The notes beneath the pieces are model-generated. The model saw nothing but the letters and a program-made list of their open reading frames with translations, made no database searches and was not told the origin of the DNA. This document shows, in pieces, positions 36,088-43,496 of a stretch of 43,499 bases of DNA (its first letter is position 1; each line of letters opens with the position of its first letter). This stretch comes from Pleurocapsa sp. MO_226.B13 (GTDB taxonomy: Bacteria > Cyanobacteriota > Cyanobacteriia > Cyanobacteriales > Xenococcaceae): positions 1-43,499 of the forward strand of contig JASJEI010000039.1 of the NCBI GenBank assembly GCA_030064795.1, written 5' to 3'. The position numbers were made by a program, and so were the translations under genes.

Positions 36088-36159
36088 TTTCTTATTAAGA
36101 ATAGAAAAAACAAGTCCTTGTTTCAGGGTTTTTTGGAGCTAATTGGCGTGAGACAAAAA

Positions 36160-37179
36160 TTAAGCACGATATAGCCAGCGTTTGGCAGGAACGTCTTGGG
36201 GTTGGATCCGTTGACGATGGAGATCGCCATAAAGGTCGAGATAATCTAACTCTTGAGCGGTAAGCTTGCCTTGTTGGACTCCCGCGATCGCTGCGTCGAT
36301 GTGTTCTCGTTTTGTCCAACCAGCTAAAGCGACATCAACACAGTTTTGACTCAGGGAATAGCGATATAAATCGGGTACGGTAGGTTGCCAACATCCCGAT
36401 GGCAGATTGGGGGGTGCTTGCCAGAGTGGGTTATGCATCCCGCTAGACTTGAAGGTAACTATTCCAGGTCGATGGGGATCTTGAGGATCGAGATATGGAA
36501 AAACTTTGCTTTGGGCGTTACGATGGGCAATGTTGTGCCGAACCATGACTACATCTAACCAGTCATGATTTAACCACTTGCGAGCCAGATCGTGACTGTG
36601 AAAAGAAGCACCAGTATAACGAATGATGCCCATCTTTTTCATTTTTTCCGTCGTATAGAACATACGTTCTATAATCCGCTGGTAAACGGAATTGGGCCCG
36701 CGCAGATCGTCGGCAGAACTGATACAGTTTTCAAAGCTTTGGGCATTGTTGTCATCAATCCATCCCCAGAAAAAGACATCGATATAATCTATCCCCAGAT
36801 CGATAAACTGATCCAGCAAAGCGGAGATAACCGCCTCGGGAGTTTTGACCATATAGCTGACGGTGGCTAAAACCACCTGTTCTCTAACCGAAGAACCGCG
36901 ACCACAAAGTTGACGCAATGTAGGAGCCATCGAACTATAGAGGTAATGGTGTAGGTCACTAGAATAGAAAAAGAAGTTTACCCCGCGATCGAAGGCATAG
37001 AGGGTATCTTTACTGGAGATATGTCCGCCACCTCCTAATCCCAGACAACTAACCGTCAGATCGGTACGTCCAAATTTACGATAAAAGGGTAGATCGGATT
37101 GAGGATATTCTACCTTGGGGATAAATTCTGGTTTACTTGCGGTTGGAGTAACTTTCAGGTCGGTTAATTGTAAGGTCAT
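36160..37179 (-). CDS. Aldo/keto-reductase-fold protein with degenerate active site
   Basis: 339-residue TIM-barrel protein of the AKR superfamily: FGRTDLTVSCLGLGGG, RGVNFFFYSSD, YIDVFFWGW, GIIRYTGASFHSHD and a C-terminal ALAGWTKREHIDAA in the NADP-binding position. The catalytic tetrad is not conserved. Asp of NFFD is Phe71, Lys of ATK is Val107 and His of IHW is Gly139; the Tyr position is ambiguous. Ordinary hydride-transfer chemistry through Tyr-Lys-His-Asp is therefore unlikely. Its ATG overlaps the HopA1 stop by 4 bp, so it is translationally coupled to the proposed peptide dehydratase. It may be a peptide-binding scaffold or a redesigned enzyme. Confidence 0.85.
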   Translation of the reverse strand: MTLQLTDLKVTPTASKPEFIPKVEYPQSDLPFYRKFGRTDLTVSCLGLGGGGHISSKDTLYAFDRGVNFFFYSSDLHHYLYSSMAPTLRQLCGRGSSVREQVVLATVSYMVKTPEAVISALLDQFIDLGIDYIDVFFWGWIDDNNAQSFENCISSADDLRGPNSVYQRIIERMFYTTEKMKKMGIIRYTGASFHSHDLARKWLNHDWLDVVMVRHNIAHRNAQSKVFPYLDPQDPHRPGIVTFKSSGMHNPLWQAPPNLPSGCWQPTVPDLYRYSLSQNCVDVALAGWTKREHIDAAIAGVQQGKLTAQELDYLDLYGDLHRQRIQPQDVPAKRWLYRA

Positions 37180-38294
37180 AGTTCTAAAGGAGTATAGATA
37201 TCTTCTGAATCAGCATTAATATAAGGATGCTCCAACTTAATTCCTAGGGAAGAAAATTGAGCTTGAATGGCGGCCATTTTTTGAGCGGGAGAACTTTCAC
37301 CCTGTTGTCTTGCTGCTAATAAACCGTTGGCAATAATTTGCGAACGATTTGTACCAAAGCTATCTTGAGCGGAAAACTTATGGTTGGGTTCTTCGGCTAA
37401 AGCCAACCCTGGTGCTAATAATTTGGTAAATAGGGGAACTTCTGGTTTAAAGCAAGCTTGATGTTGCAGATAGAGCTTTTGTAATACCTCGCGAACGACT
37501 GGGTAATCGCCACGCTCGATATACAGTACTGCCGAATCACAACGTTTATAGCTAGAAGGGTTATAAAGAGCCTTAAAGGAAAAAGGAATAGCTTGCTGGT
37601 TCAATTCTTCGGTCAAGCTTTGCATCATCGCTACCGCGCCTTCCGACGTGAGATTAAAATAGACTCTAACGGTAGTTGCTAAACTCTGTTTGCTCAAACC
37701 AACATTACCCACTGCCAGATAAAATCCATTTTGAACCCGATTTTTGGGTAGGCGAATGGCTACGAGATCGCCAATTTGAGCAGTTGACTGTTCTGGAGCT
37801 AGATGACGTTCTACGTCTAAATGTAAGGTCAAACCATTTTTGGTAACAACCAAATTACTCTCACCATCTTGGCCAACTACCTGCCAGCCTGGATCGAAAC
37901 AACCCGTACCCTGGTTGCTATTGTGTAGCTGTTGATAAAAATCTAAATCTACTCCCAGAAAGGTATTATTTTCTAAATTTTCATCGACGATCGCTTCGTC
38001 ATCGCGATCGCGGTCTAAAACTGTTTTTAGAGAGCCATTATAATAAATGCCGTAGATAAAACCCTGTAGTTGTTGACTGAGATATTTATCTTGTAATTCT
38101 TGAGGTAGCTTTTGAAAGCGTTCTACTGATTCAGCTGACAATTCTAGAGGTTTGTAGTCTGGATGACTAATCGTCAAGTCGGGTTCTATTTGCAATCGAT
38201 CGCTAATATCTTCTAAGGCAAACTGCAATCGTTCCCTCTGACTTGGCTGGATTAAAGATGGTGTGGAGAGTAGTTGGGTCATTTCATTTATCAT
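37176..38294 (-). CDS. HopA1-family protein (class V LanY-like lyase candidate)
   Basis: 372 residues. The C-terminal half (about 205-335) shows the pattern of HopA1-domain proteins found in RiPP clusters: RVYFNLTSEGAV, FSFKALYNPSSYKRCDSAVLY, KPEVPLFTKLLAPGLALAEEP and a closing SFGTNRSQIIANGLL. In class V lanthipeptides and thioamitides a HopA1-like protein with a phosphotransferase dehydrates Ser/Thr, the kinase adding phosphate and HopA1 eliminating it. Here the phosphotransferase gene lies 33 bp upstream in the same direction. The N-terminal part (1-200) is less conserved and may bind the precursor. This is not a secreted effector: no type III system or signal is present. Confidence 0.88.
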   Translation of the reverse strand: MINEMTQLLSTPSLIQPSQRERLQFALEDISDRLQIEPDLTISHPDYKPLELSAESVERFQKLPQELQDKYLSQQLQGFIYGIYYNGSLKTVLDRDRDDEAIVDENLENNTFLGVDLDFYQQLHNSNQGTGCFDPGWQVVGQDGESNLVVTKNGLTLHLDVERHLAPEQSTAQIGDLVAIRLPKNRVQNGFYLAVGNVGLSKQSLATTVRVYFNLTSEGAVAMMQSLTEELNQQAIPFSFKALYNPSSYKRCDSAVLYIERGDYPVVREVLQKLYLQHQACFKPEVPLFTKLLAPGLALAEEPNHKFSAQDSFGTNRSQIIANGLLAARQQGESSPAQKMAAIQAQFSSLGIKLEHPYINADSEDIYTPLEL

Positions 38295-38327
38295 TTATCG
38301 TTTATCGGATATATTGCTGAGGCGGGG

Positions 38328-39482
38328 TCATCTCATCAAACCAGCAATATTATTGACAAGTTCGGTTTCTGATTTACCAAAAATAGTCGGCATCGATGCT
38401 TCGGGACGACATAACAGAGTTTTGGCCACTTGCAGCATACATATACCAGTGTTGTTAAAAGATTTCTGATATTGAAGCAAAGATTGGATGCTATGAATCA
38501 GCGACAAACCAGCAAATTGCATCACTCGGCGCAGAAAGTCTGGTTGCTGTTGGAGAATCTGGGGAAAATTAGTGAGATAAGCAGTCAATAGATTGACCAA
38601 AGATGGCTGAATATATTCTAAGGGAGTCATTGCCAAACGCAAAGATTCTTGAATGGCGATGGTTTTACTGACAAACAAACTACTCAACCAACAACCAAGA
38701 TAGCTGTTGATTAGCATTCCCAGATCGAAAGCTGGATCGCCCCAACTAGAACGTTCCCAGTCAATTAATTTGAGTTCGATCGCCTCTGCTTGTTCCCAAT
38801 CATTTGGTAATAGCCAGTTGTTTAATTTCAAATCGTTGTGTACCAAGCAGCAAGGTTGAAAACTTTGCTCTAGGGAAGCGATCGCCTGTTTTAAACTGTC
38901 ATAACGCTGATAGAGTGTGAGAAATTTCAAACCATCTGTGGGAACTCGACCAAAAATTTCGGGAGTGATTTTTTCTAAACCCTTGAGTAAATCTGGTAGA
39001 TAATTATTATCGGTTTTTTGAGTAAAAAAATTATGATACTCTGGATGCTCGAAAGTGCTGCGATGAATCTGGGCTACTATCGAACCCAGAGTGATAGCAA
39101 TCTGTTCGGGAAAAACGTTCTCTTTACTATAGTAGTCTGCTAAATTTTGATGTTCTTGGTAATAGGCGATCGCCATAATTGAATTTGCTGGATCGAAATC
39201 AACTACCGCAGGTAGCCAAGCAGACCAAGAATTTAAAGCAGGAAATTGCTGAATAAATTGACGTATCCGCCATTCGCGACTAAACTCTCCTGCTGTTTCT
39301 CCCGAACGATTGTGGGGTTCTTGCTTGACGAGTATTTGTTCTCGTTCGGATAGATCGACTAGTAAGTTAAAGTTTTTCGCAATTTTAGGTTCAATTTTAC
39401 CTGTTTGTTTAACTTCAGATTCGCATAGTCCTCTTTCAATTAAATAATCGAAGACATTTTGTTTACTTAATAAAAAAGTCAT
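38328..39482 (-). CDS. Phosphotransferase (APH/kinase-like, class V LanK candidate)
   Basis: 384 residues from the ATG at 39482; an in-frame TTG two codons upstream is possible. The kinase-like fold shows a Lys in LVKQEP (about 53), the catalytic loop VHNDLKLNNW (His215, Asp217 and Asn222) and the Mg-binding LIDWERSSWGDPAFDLG (Asp241). No membrane or signal segment. APH-like proteins phosphorylate small hydroxyl compounds; next to a HopA1 gene the expected substrate is Ser/Thr of a precursor peptide. Three precursor genes precede it on the same strand, 334 bp upstream. Enzyme class is sure; the peptide substrate is inferred. Confidence 0.85.
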   Translation of the reverse strand: MTFLLSKQNVFDYLIERGLCESEVKQTGKIEPKIAKNFNLLVDLSEREQILVKQEPHNRSGETAGEFSREWRIRQFIQQFPALNSWSAWLPAVVDFDPANSIMAIAYYQEHQNLADYYSKENVFPEQIAITLGSIVAQIHRSTFEHPEYHNFFTQKTDNNYLPDLLKGLEKITPEIFGRVPTDGLKFLTLYQRYDSLKQAIASLEQSFQPCCLVHNDLKLNNWLLPNDWEQAEAIELKLIDWERSSWGDPAFDLGMLINSYLGCWLSSLFVSKTIAIQESLRLAMTPLEYIQPSLVNLLTAYLTNFPQILQQQPDFLRRVMQFAGLSLIHSIQSLLQYQKSFNNTGICMLQVAKTLLCRPEASMPTIFGKSETELVNNIAGLMR

Positions 39483-39574
39483 AGCCAATAATTTTAATGC
39501 CTGGTTATTGATAATTTGACGTTACATATAGCGCTCGGGAATCAGATGTCAGAATAATAGCGTGGATGTCTTTT

Positions 39575-39602
39575 GTTGATGGTTAATGGTTGATAGTTGG
39601 TG
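39575..39602. repeat. Degenerate heptamer repeat between precursor and kinase genes
   Basis: GTTGATG, GTTAATG, GTTGATA and GTTGGTG follow each other in the 334-bp gap between the phosphotransferase and the first precursor. No other gene is apparent in 39483-39816. Confidence 0.65.
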
Positions 39603-39816
39603 ATTGTGACCAATCCCGAATCAACAAGCAACAAGTAGGGGGAATTTAGTTGTTCTTCAATAATCACTCCTGATTGCTATATATACCTCTAGAATTTTCT
39701 TAATAGCGTTATTGAATTACCTCTACTTCTCTAGATTGCTAGTGACTATTTTGATTATTCTCTGAGAATGTAACGTCGATATTTTAGTGACTCTAAAAAA
39801 GGCAGATTTACCTAAT

Positions 39817-40056
39817 TTAAAAATCAATACCTGTATTAGCATTGCCAATAGTATTGGCATTAATACTATTAGAATTAGCGGTAATAGCAGAATTAGAAAA
39901 AATCGAGATATTGCCAAAATTAATATTTACTCCCGTGATACCACCGCCAACCAAACTAGATGTTTGATCTTCAGATAGTTCATCCAAAAAACTTTCTGAA
40001 TCGTTAAATAGTTCAGAACCTGGAGAGGCTAGGTCGTAAAGTTGAATATTCGACAT
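39817..40056 (-). CDS. Double-glycine-leader precursor peptide 1
   Basis: 79 residues. The leader MSNIQLYDLASPGSELF… with LFNDSESFLDEL ends at SSLVGG (about 38); the core GITGVNINFGN… is rich in Asn, Ser, Thr, Ile and Gly (five Ser and four Thr) with no Cys. Polar and hydrophobic residues tend to alternate (GVNINFGNISIF). The binding site GAGGAG precedes the ATG. A C39-type peptidase would cut after GG. A nearly identical leader in two neighbours makes this a real gene family. Related to no toxin that I recognise; the mature product is unknown. It is the nearest precursor to the modification genes. Confidence 0.85.
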   Translation of the reverse strand: MSNIQLYDLASPGSELFNDSESFLDELSEDQTSSLVGGGITGVNINFGNISIFSNSAITANSNSINANTIGNANTGIDF

Positions 40057-40105
40057 AAGAGATACTCCTCTGTGTGTATTGTTTACTTGAAAGTGAATCG
40101 TTGGA

Positions 40106-40183
40106 GACTTACGTGGTGAGAATGAGAAAATATTATTGGAGATAACAAAAATCCCACTCTCTAATTTTTTATCTACGTAAGTC
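40106..40183. repeat. Inverted repeat GACTTACGT/ACGTAAGTC between precursor genes 1 and 2
   Basis: Perfect 9-bp arms at 40106-40114 and 40175-40183 bracket about 60 bp. They sit in the 5' region of precursor 1 (start 40056) and just after precursor 2. A short mobile palindrome or a regulatory structure are equally possible. Confidence 0.5.
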
Positions 40184-40202
40184 TAATAACATCAGGGAAA
40201 TT

Positions 40203-40544
40203 TTAGTAAGCAGCACTGTTAAAGTTGCTGTTAGAATTAGCGTTATAACCTTGACCGTTAATGGTATAATCAACGCCCTGATTGACGCTATTATTATTGA
40301 CGGTATTACTTACGCCATGACCCCCTCCTCCTTTATTTCTAAAATAATTAAAGTTAAAGGAATTACGGGTTTGAATCGTCAAATTTTTGATGTTAGTTAA
40401 ATCTAAATTACTAGAGTTAAACTCTATTAACCCTCCTGCGATCGCAGCTAGTTCATCTTCTTCTAGGGCATGAAGGAAACTTTCTGGATCTTTAAAAAAT
40501 TCCGAGCCAGCAGGATTTAGCTCGCATATTCGCACATTAGCCAT
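40203..40544 (-). CDS. Double-glycine-leader precursor peptide 2
   Basis: 113 residues, the largest of the three. Leader: ELNPAGSEFFKDPESFLHAL, then ELAAIAGG near residue 38. The core begins LIEFNSSNLDL and has a Gly stretch (KGGGGHG) followed by repeated Asn/Ser motifs (SNTVNNNSVN, NANSNSNFNS), no Cys. The tail AAY is free of charge. The binding site GGGAGC is near the ATG at 40544. Upstream of the gene is a 3 x 42-bp tandem repeat. The length suggests the core may be cut further, or be a fusion of two modules around the Gly stretch. Confidence 0.83.
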   Translation of the reverse strand: MANVRICELNPAGSEFFKDPESFLHALEEDELAAIAGGLIEFNSSNLDLTNIKNLTIQTRNSFNFNYFRNKGGGGHGVSNTVNNNSVNQGVDYTINGQGYNANSNSNFNSAAY

Positions 40545-40580
40545 CGAACTTGCTCCCGATCGTCAATCGAAGTTATGAGA

Positions 40581-40711
40581 TATCTACTGTAAGCTTGTGC
40601 TACAACCTACTAAGGGATGAAATATCTACTGTAAGCTTGTGCTACAACCTACTAAGGGATGAAATATCTACTGTAAGCTTGTGCTACAATCTACTAAGGG
40701 ATGAAATATCT
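40581..40711. repeat. Tandem repeat, three 42-bp units upstream of precursor 2
   Basis: Units start at 40581, 40623 and 40665, with TATCT of a fourth at 40707; one C-to-T difference separates the third. Each unit contains TGTAAGCTTGTGCTACAA and CTACTAAGGGATGAAA. 42 bp is four helical turns, so a repeated protein site would face the same side of the DNA. The array begins 37 bp upstream of the precursor 2 ATG. It has no spacers and so is not CRISPR. Confidence 0.95.
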
Positions 40712-40722
40712 TATTTATTGCT

Positions 40723-40763
40723 AATGAGGAGAGATTTGACAGCCCCTCTAAGCTCATAAGACA
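40723..40763. repeat. Duplicated leader-region element, copy 1
   Basis: AATGAGGAGAGATTTGACAG followed by CCCCTCTAAGCTCATAAGACA is repeated nearly identically at 41271-41310. This copy lies about 180 bp upstream of precursor 2. The left arm TGTCTTAT of copy 2 is not conserved here. The two copies mark the ancient duplication of a precursor gene together with its control region. Confidence 0.8.
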
Positions 40764-40833
40764 TTTCTCCCTGTTTTGGCTTAGTTTGCAATCAGAGTCG
40801 GCAAGCCGATCGAAACTCCACAATTTGAGAAAG

Positions 40834-40851
40834 AGGGATTTATTAATCCCC
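40834..40851 (-). terminator. Possible hairpin after precursor 3
   Basis: GGGATT (40835-40840) and AATCCC (40845-40850) form a 6-bp stem with the loop TATT; the minus strand then reads TCTTTCTC. It is 90 bp past the precursor 3 stop and could limit read-through to the next genes. Confidence 0.45.
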
Positions 40852-40942
40852 CCTCAACTCACAAGGCATAGTTGCAATCTTGTTAATCAATAATTTGAAT
40901 TAACTAAATTTAAACTTGCTTACTCTCTATTGCATTAGAAGA

Positions 40943-41176
40943 TTAACCAGCAATTACACCAGAGTTAATATTGGTTGCAGTGTTAGCGTTAACGGTATTA
41001 CCGTTGTTGCTCACGGCAGTAACTGTAGCAGATATACCGACACCACTTTGAGCGAAAGTTAAACCACCAACGACGTTACCCATTTCTTCGTCGTTTAGTT
41101 CGTTCATGAAGTTTTCAGAATCTTCAAACAATTCAGAACCAGCGGGGTTTAATTCGGAAAGTTGAATCTTGGACAT
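40943..41176 (-). CDS. Double-glycine-leader precursor peptide 3
   Basis: 77 residues. The leader MSKIQLSELNPAGSELFEDS… with ENFMNELNDEE ends at GNVVGG (about 38). The core LTFAQSGVGISATVTAV continues SNNGNTVNANTATNINSGVIAG, with four Ser and six Thr and no Cys or charged residue. Small residues alternate with Asn and Val, recalling cores of polytheonamide-like peptides, though no epimerase or methylase is here. AAGGAGA is well placed before the ATG. It is the first gene of the block and has its own upstream element. The leader differs from Nif11 and nitrile-hydratase types. Confidence 0.88.
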   Translation of the reverse strand: MSKIQLSELNPAGSELFEDSENFMNELNDEEMGNVVGGLTFAQSGVGISATVTAVSNNGNTVNANTATNINSGVIAG

Positions 41177-41261
41177 TGGTCTTTCTCCTTAAGTTTTATC
41201 TTTGTCAGTCGTTACAAAAAAACAATCAAACTAGGAATAGACAAGATTAAGAAGATCCTGA

Positions 41262-41310
41262 TGTCTTATAAATGAGGAGAGATTTGACAGCCCCCTAAGC
41301 TCATAAGACA
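41262..41310. promoter_or_regulatory. Duplicated element, copy 2, forming an inverted repeat upstream of precursor 3
   Basis: TGTCTTAT (about 41262-41269) and ATAAGACA (about 41303-41310) pair, with an inner GAG/CTC extension, around the sequence shared with 40723-40763. It is about 90 bp upstream of the precursor 3 start and could be a 5' RNA structure or operator. Position is approximate by one or two bases. Confidence 0.55.
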
Positions 41311-42227
41311 ATGCTCCCTATCTCGATCTTTCTGGCAATCTAGAACAGCAGTGGTCTAAATTCTTGCCTACTTCATATATTTGAAAGTTATTACTAGAGA
41401 AAAGCAAAACTAAGTTGTTTTTTTCTCTATATTCCTCATGATGAAGAAAGTCAACCGAAAAAACAAGTAATTTTTCTGGTTAAAATAGACGGATCTAAGA
41501 GTTTTTTGTCTCGGACATAATTTCTCTTGTCAATAAGATGTGATATTTTATACACTTAAGCTTGATTAGATAATACTGTTGACGCTAGAAAACAAGAGAT
41601 TAATAAGGGTTTTTTGATTTAAATAGATTTGTTGTTTATTGTTTATCAATCTTCGATCGCCCTAAATCCGAACGATCGAACTATGAATAAATCGAGTATA
41701 GCCGTACACAATTAAGCTAGGGCAATTGGTATTGTTGGCTTTATTCCTGGTAACTAGCAGCTTTAAAAATGTTCGAGGTGTTTTGCGTACTGCTGTATAA
41801 ACTTACCTCCGATCGCTAGAGCGAAAAGGCAGAAGAAGAATGTACAAAAATTAAGCTATATTATCGAGTACATCTTTACTGAATTACCAGCAACTACAAA
41901 ACAAAAATCTCTTGGTGGTAGGGTTAGGACTGGCTCGAAAGTAGTTCTTTGAATTGACGAAAGAACCGAAAAAAGCTCAATTTGGCATTAAAATCTGAGG
42001 AAATTTAAAAAATAGTGGAGTTACTCCGAAAAGCCTCCAAAACCAATTTTTCATAAACGCGAGCAGATAAAAGTATTGTGATTTAAGCAAAAGTTACTCT
42101 AGTTTATCCTTAGTTTATCTGGGGGTTAAACTTATTCAAGATGAAGGAAATAAAGCTAAATTCTAGAAAATTATTGACTTTTTAATTCAAATAATTGTGG
42201 ATCTTTACTATAACTCTTGTTATTTAT
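41311..42227. other. Gene-free, AT-rich stretch upstream of the RiPP block
   Basis: About 0.9 kb with no convincing coding sequence on either strand. Only a small hairpin (GGAG-TTA-CTCC near 42016) and HIP1-like sites are seen. It probably holds the promoter for precursor 3 and decayed DNA next to the transposase. Confidence 0.6.
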
Positions 42228-42251
42228 GAGAGCTAATTCCTAAAGTAAATC

Positions 42252-43062
42252 TTAAAGAGCAAATCGGCGAATCATTAAACGAATTAACGAACCGTAAATC
42301 ATTGCCTCACTGTTCTCAACATGTGTCTCATAATCTTTACGCTTGACGGCGATATCGATTGAGCCAACCAAAAGTTCGCTCAACCATCCAACGTTTTGGT
42401 AGAATCTCAAAAGTCTTACTAATACGCTTAATTACTTCAACGCTAGCTCCGCAAATTTGTCTTACAACTCGCGAAAATTTTGACCTGAATAACCGCTATC
42501 GACCCAAATCACTTCAGGATCAGAAAGCTCCTCTTGATGTTCTAAAATGACCATTGCTGCCCCTAATCTTTCTGGAGTATTACCTTCGGTAACTAGCGCT
42601 CCAACTATAAAACCTTGCGAGTCTACGACTAGATGGCGTTTTCTACCTTTTACTTTCTTCCCACCGTCATATCCGTAAACCTCCCCCTTTTTTCTGTCGT
42701 TTCTACTGATTGTGAAGAGCGCGCTCGCGACAGTCGATTTTTCTTTGCGCCCTATCTTCTCTCTCAACTGATGTCGTAAGCTATCATGGATTTTCTGCCA
42801 AATTCCCCCACGCTCCCACTTCTGAAAATATTTGTAGACCGTGCCGTGATGGGGAAAATCATGGGGCAGCATTTCCCACTGACATCCGCTACGTTGTACA
42901 TAAAAAACAGCATTGAAAATTTCTCTTAAGTCTACTGTTCTCGGTCTTCCAAATCCTTTTGGTGCTGGCAACAGAGGTCTAATTATTTCCCAACGAGCGA
43001 GCGCTTAAATCCCTTGGATAAAGTCGGCGATGTGGATTTGCTACTTTTGGAAGACGGCTCAT
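42252..43062 (-). pseudogene. Decayed IS5-family transposase
   Basis: The ancestral start is the ATG at 43062 (MSRLPKVANPHRRLYP), the end TAA at 42252 (…IRLMIRRFAL). The reading frame breaks at least three times: near 42992-43001 (before WEIIRPLLPAPKG), near 42471-42480 (after GYSGQNF) and near 42339-42347 (after LNRYRR). The first-Asp region (DSQS) around 42695-42735 is also scrambled. Recognisable parts are [35 protein letters not shown] and [22 protein letters not shown] at 42228-42233 and GCTCTC at 43085-43090 might be relics of terminal repeats, weakly. It is inactive and lies 1 kb upstream of the precursor genes. Confidence 0.88.
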
Positions 43063-43401
43063 TTAATTTTTAATCGGCAAACACGCTCTCTTTCTTCTTT
43101 CTAGCTTATTTTTCTTTTTTATTCTGTCTAATCTTACTTAATCTTCTCTTTAGGAATCAGCTCTGATTTCATTTGGCAGATTATGTCTTTGCAGTTAAAA
43201 GACATAAGTTATGTAGTTTTGTCCGATTTGCAACTTTTGGTTTAAAAATTTCTCTAAAAAAGGAGTAATTGTTAACAAATATTACTAAAAAAACCGAGGA
43301 TTGAGAACAAAAATATTAGCTAAACCGAAATATAGAAATACTATCTTAAATTAGGAAAATTTTTAGCTAATACCATTTCTCGAAACTAGCTAGAAAGATA
43401 G
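43063..43401. other. Gene-free AT-rich stretch
   Basis: No coding sequence, RNA gene or strong hairpin is visible between the transposase remnant and the end repeat. Confidence 0.5.
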
Positions 43402-43496
43402 CAAATTATTTTTTATTAATTAAAATTCTTCAAATCCCTACTATGTTTAGTTTTTGAATTTTGAATTTTGAATTTTGAATTAAAACTAAGTCTCCA
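43402..43496. repeat. Right copy of the ~95-bp direct repeat found at both window ends
   Basis: Carries the same 25-bp AT-rich block and AAACTAAGTCTCCA block as 13-108, 81 bp apart in both. The middle of this copy has a TTTTGAA heptamer array (four units, 43452-43479) that the left copy lacks. Confidence 0.7.
43452..43479. repeat. Heptanucleotide tandem repeat (TTTTGAA, 4 copies)
   Basis: Four perfect units inside the right-end repeat. It is another independent heptamer array in this window. Confidence 0.9.

Noticed and set aside
37176..38294. Type III secretion effector (HopA1 name)
   Set aside because: No secretion genes or signal; the kinase and precursor neighbours fit the RiPP role of this domain.
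40581..40711. CRISPR-like array
   Set aside because: Units are contiguous 42-bp repeats with no unique spacers, and no cas genes are near.
39817..41176. Nif11/NHLP-type proteusin precursors
   Set aside because: The leader lacks Nif11 or nitrile-hydratase features, and no radical SAM enzyme is present.
42462..42971. A functional 169-residue transposase
   Set aside because: Conserved transposase sequence continues on both sides in other frames, so this is only the middle of a broken gene.
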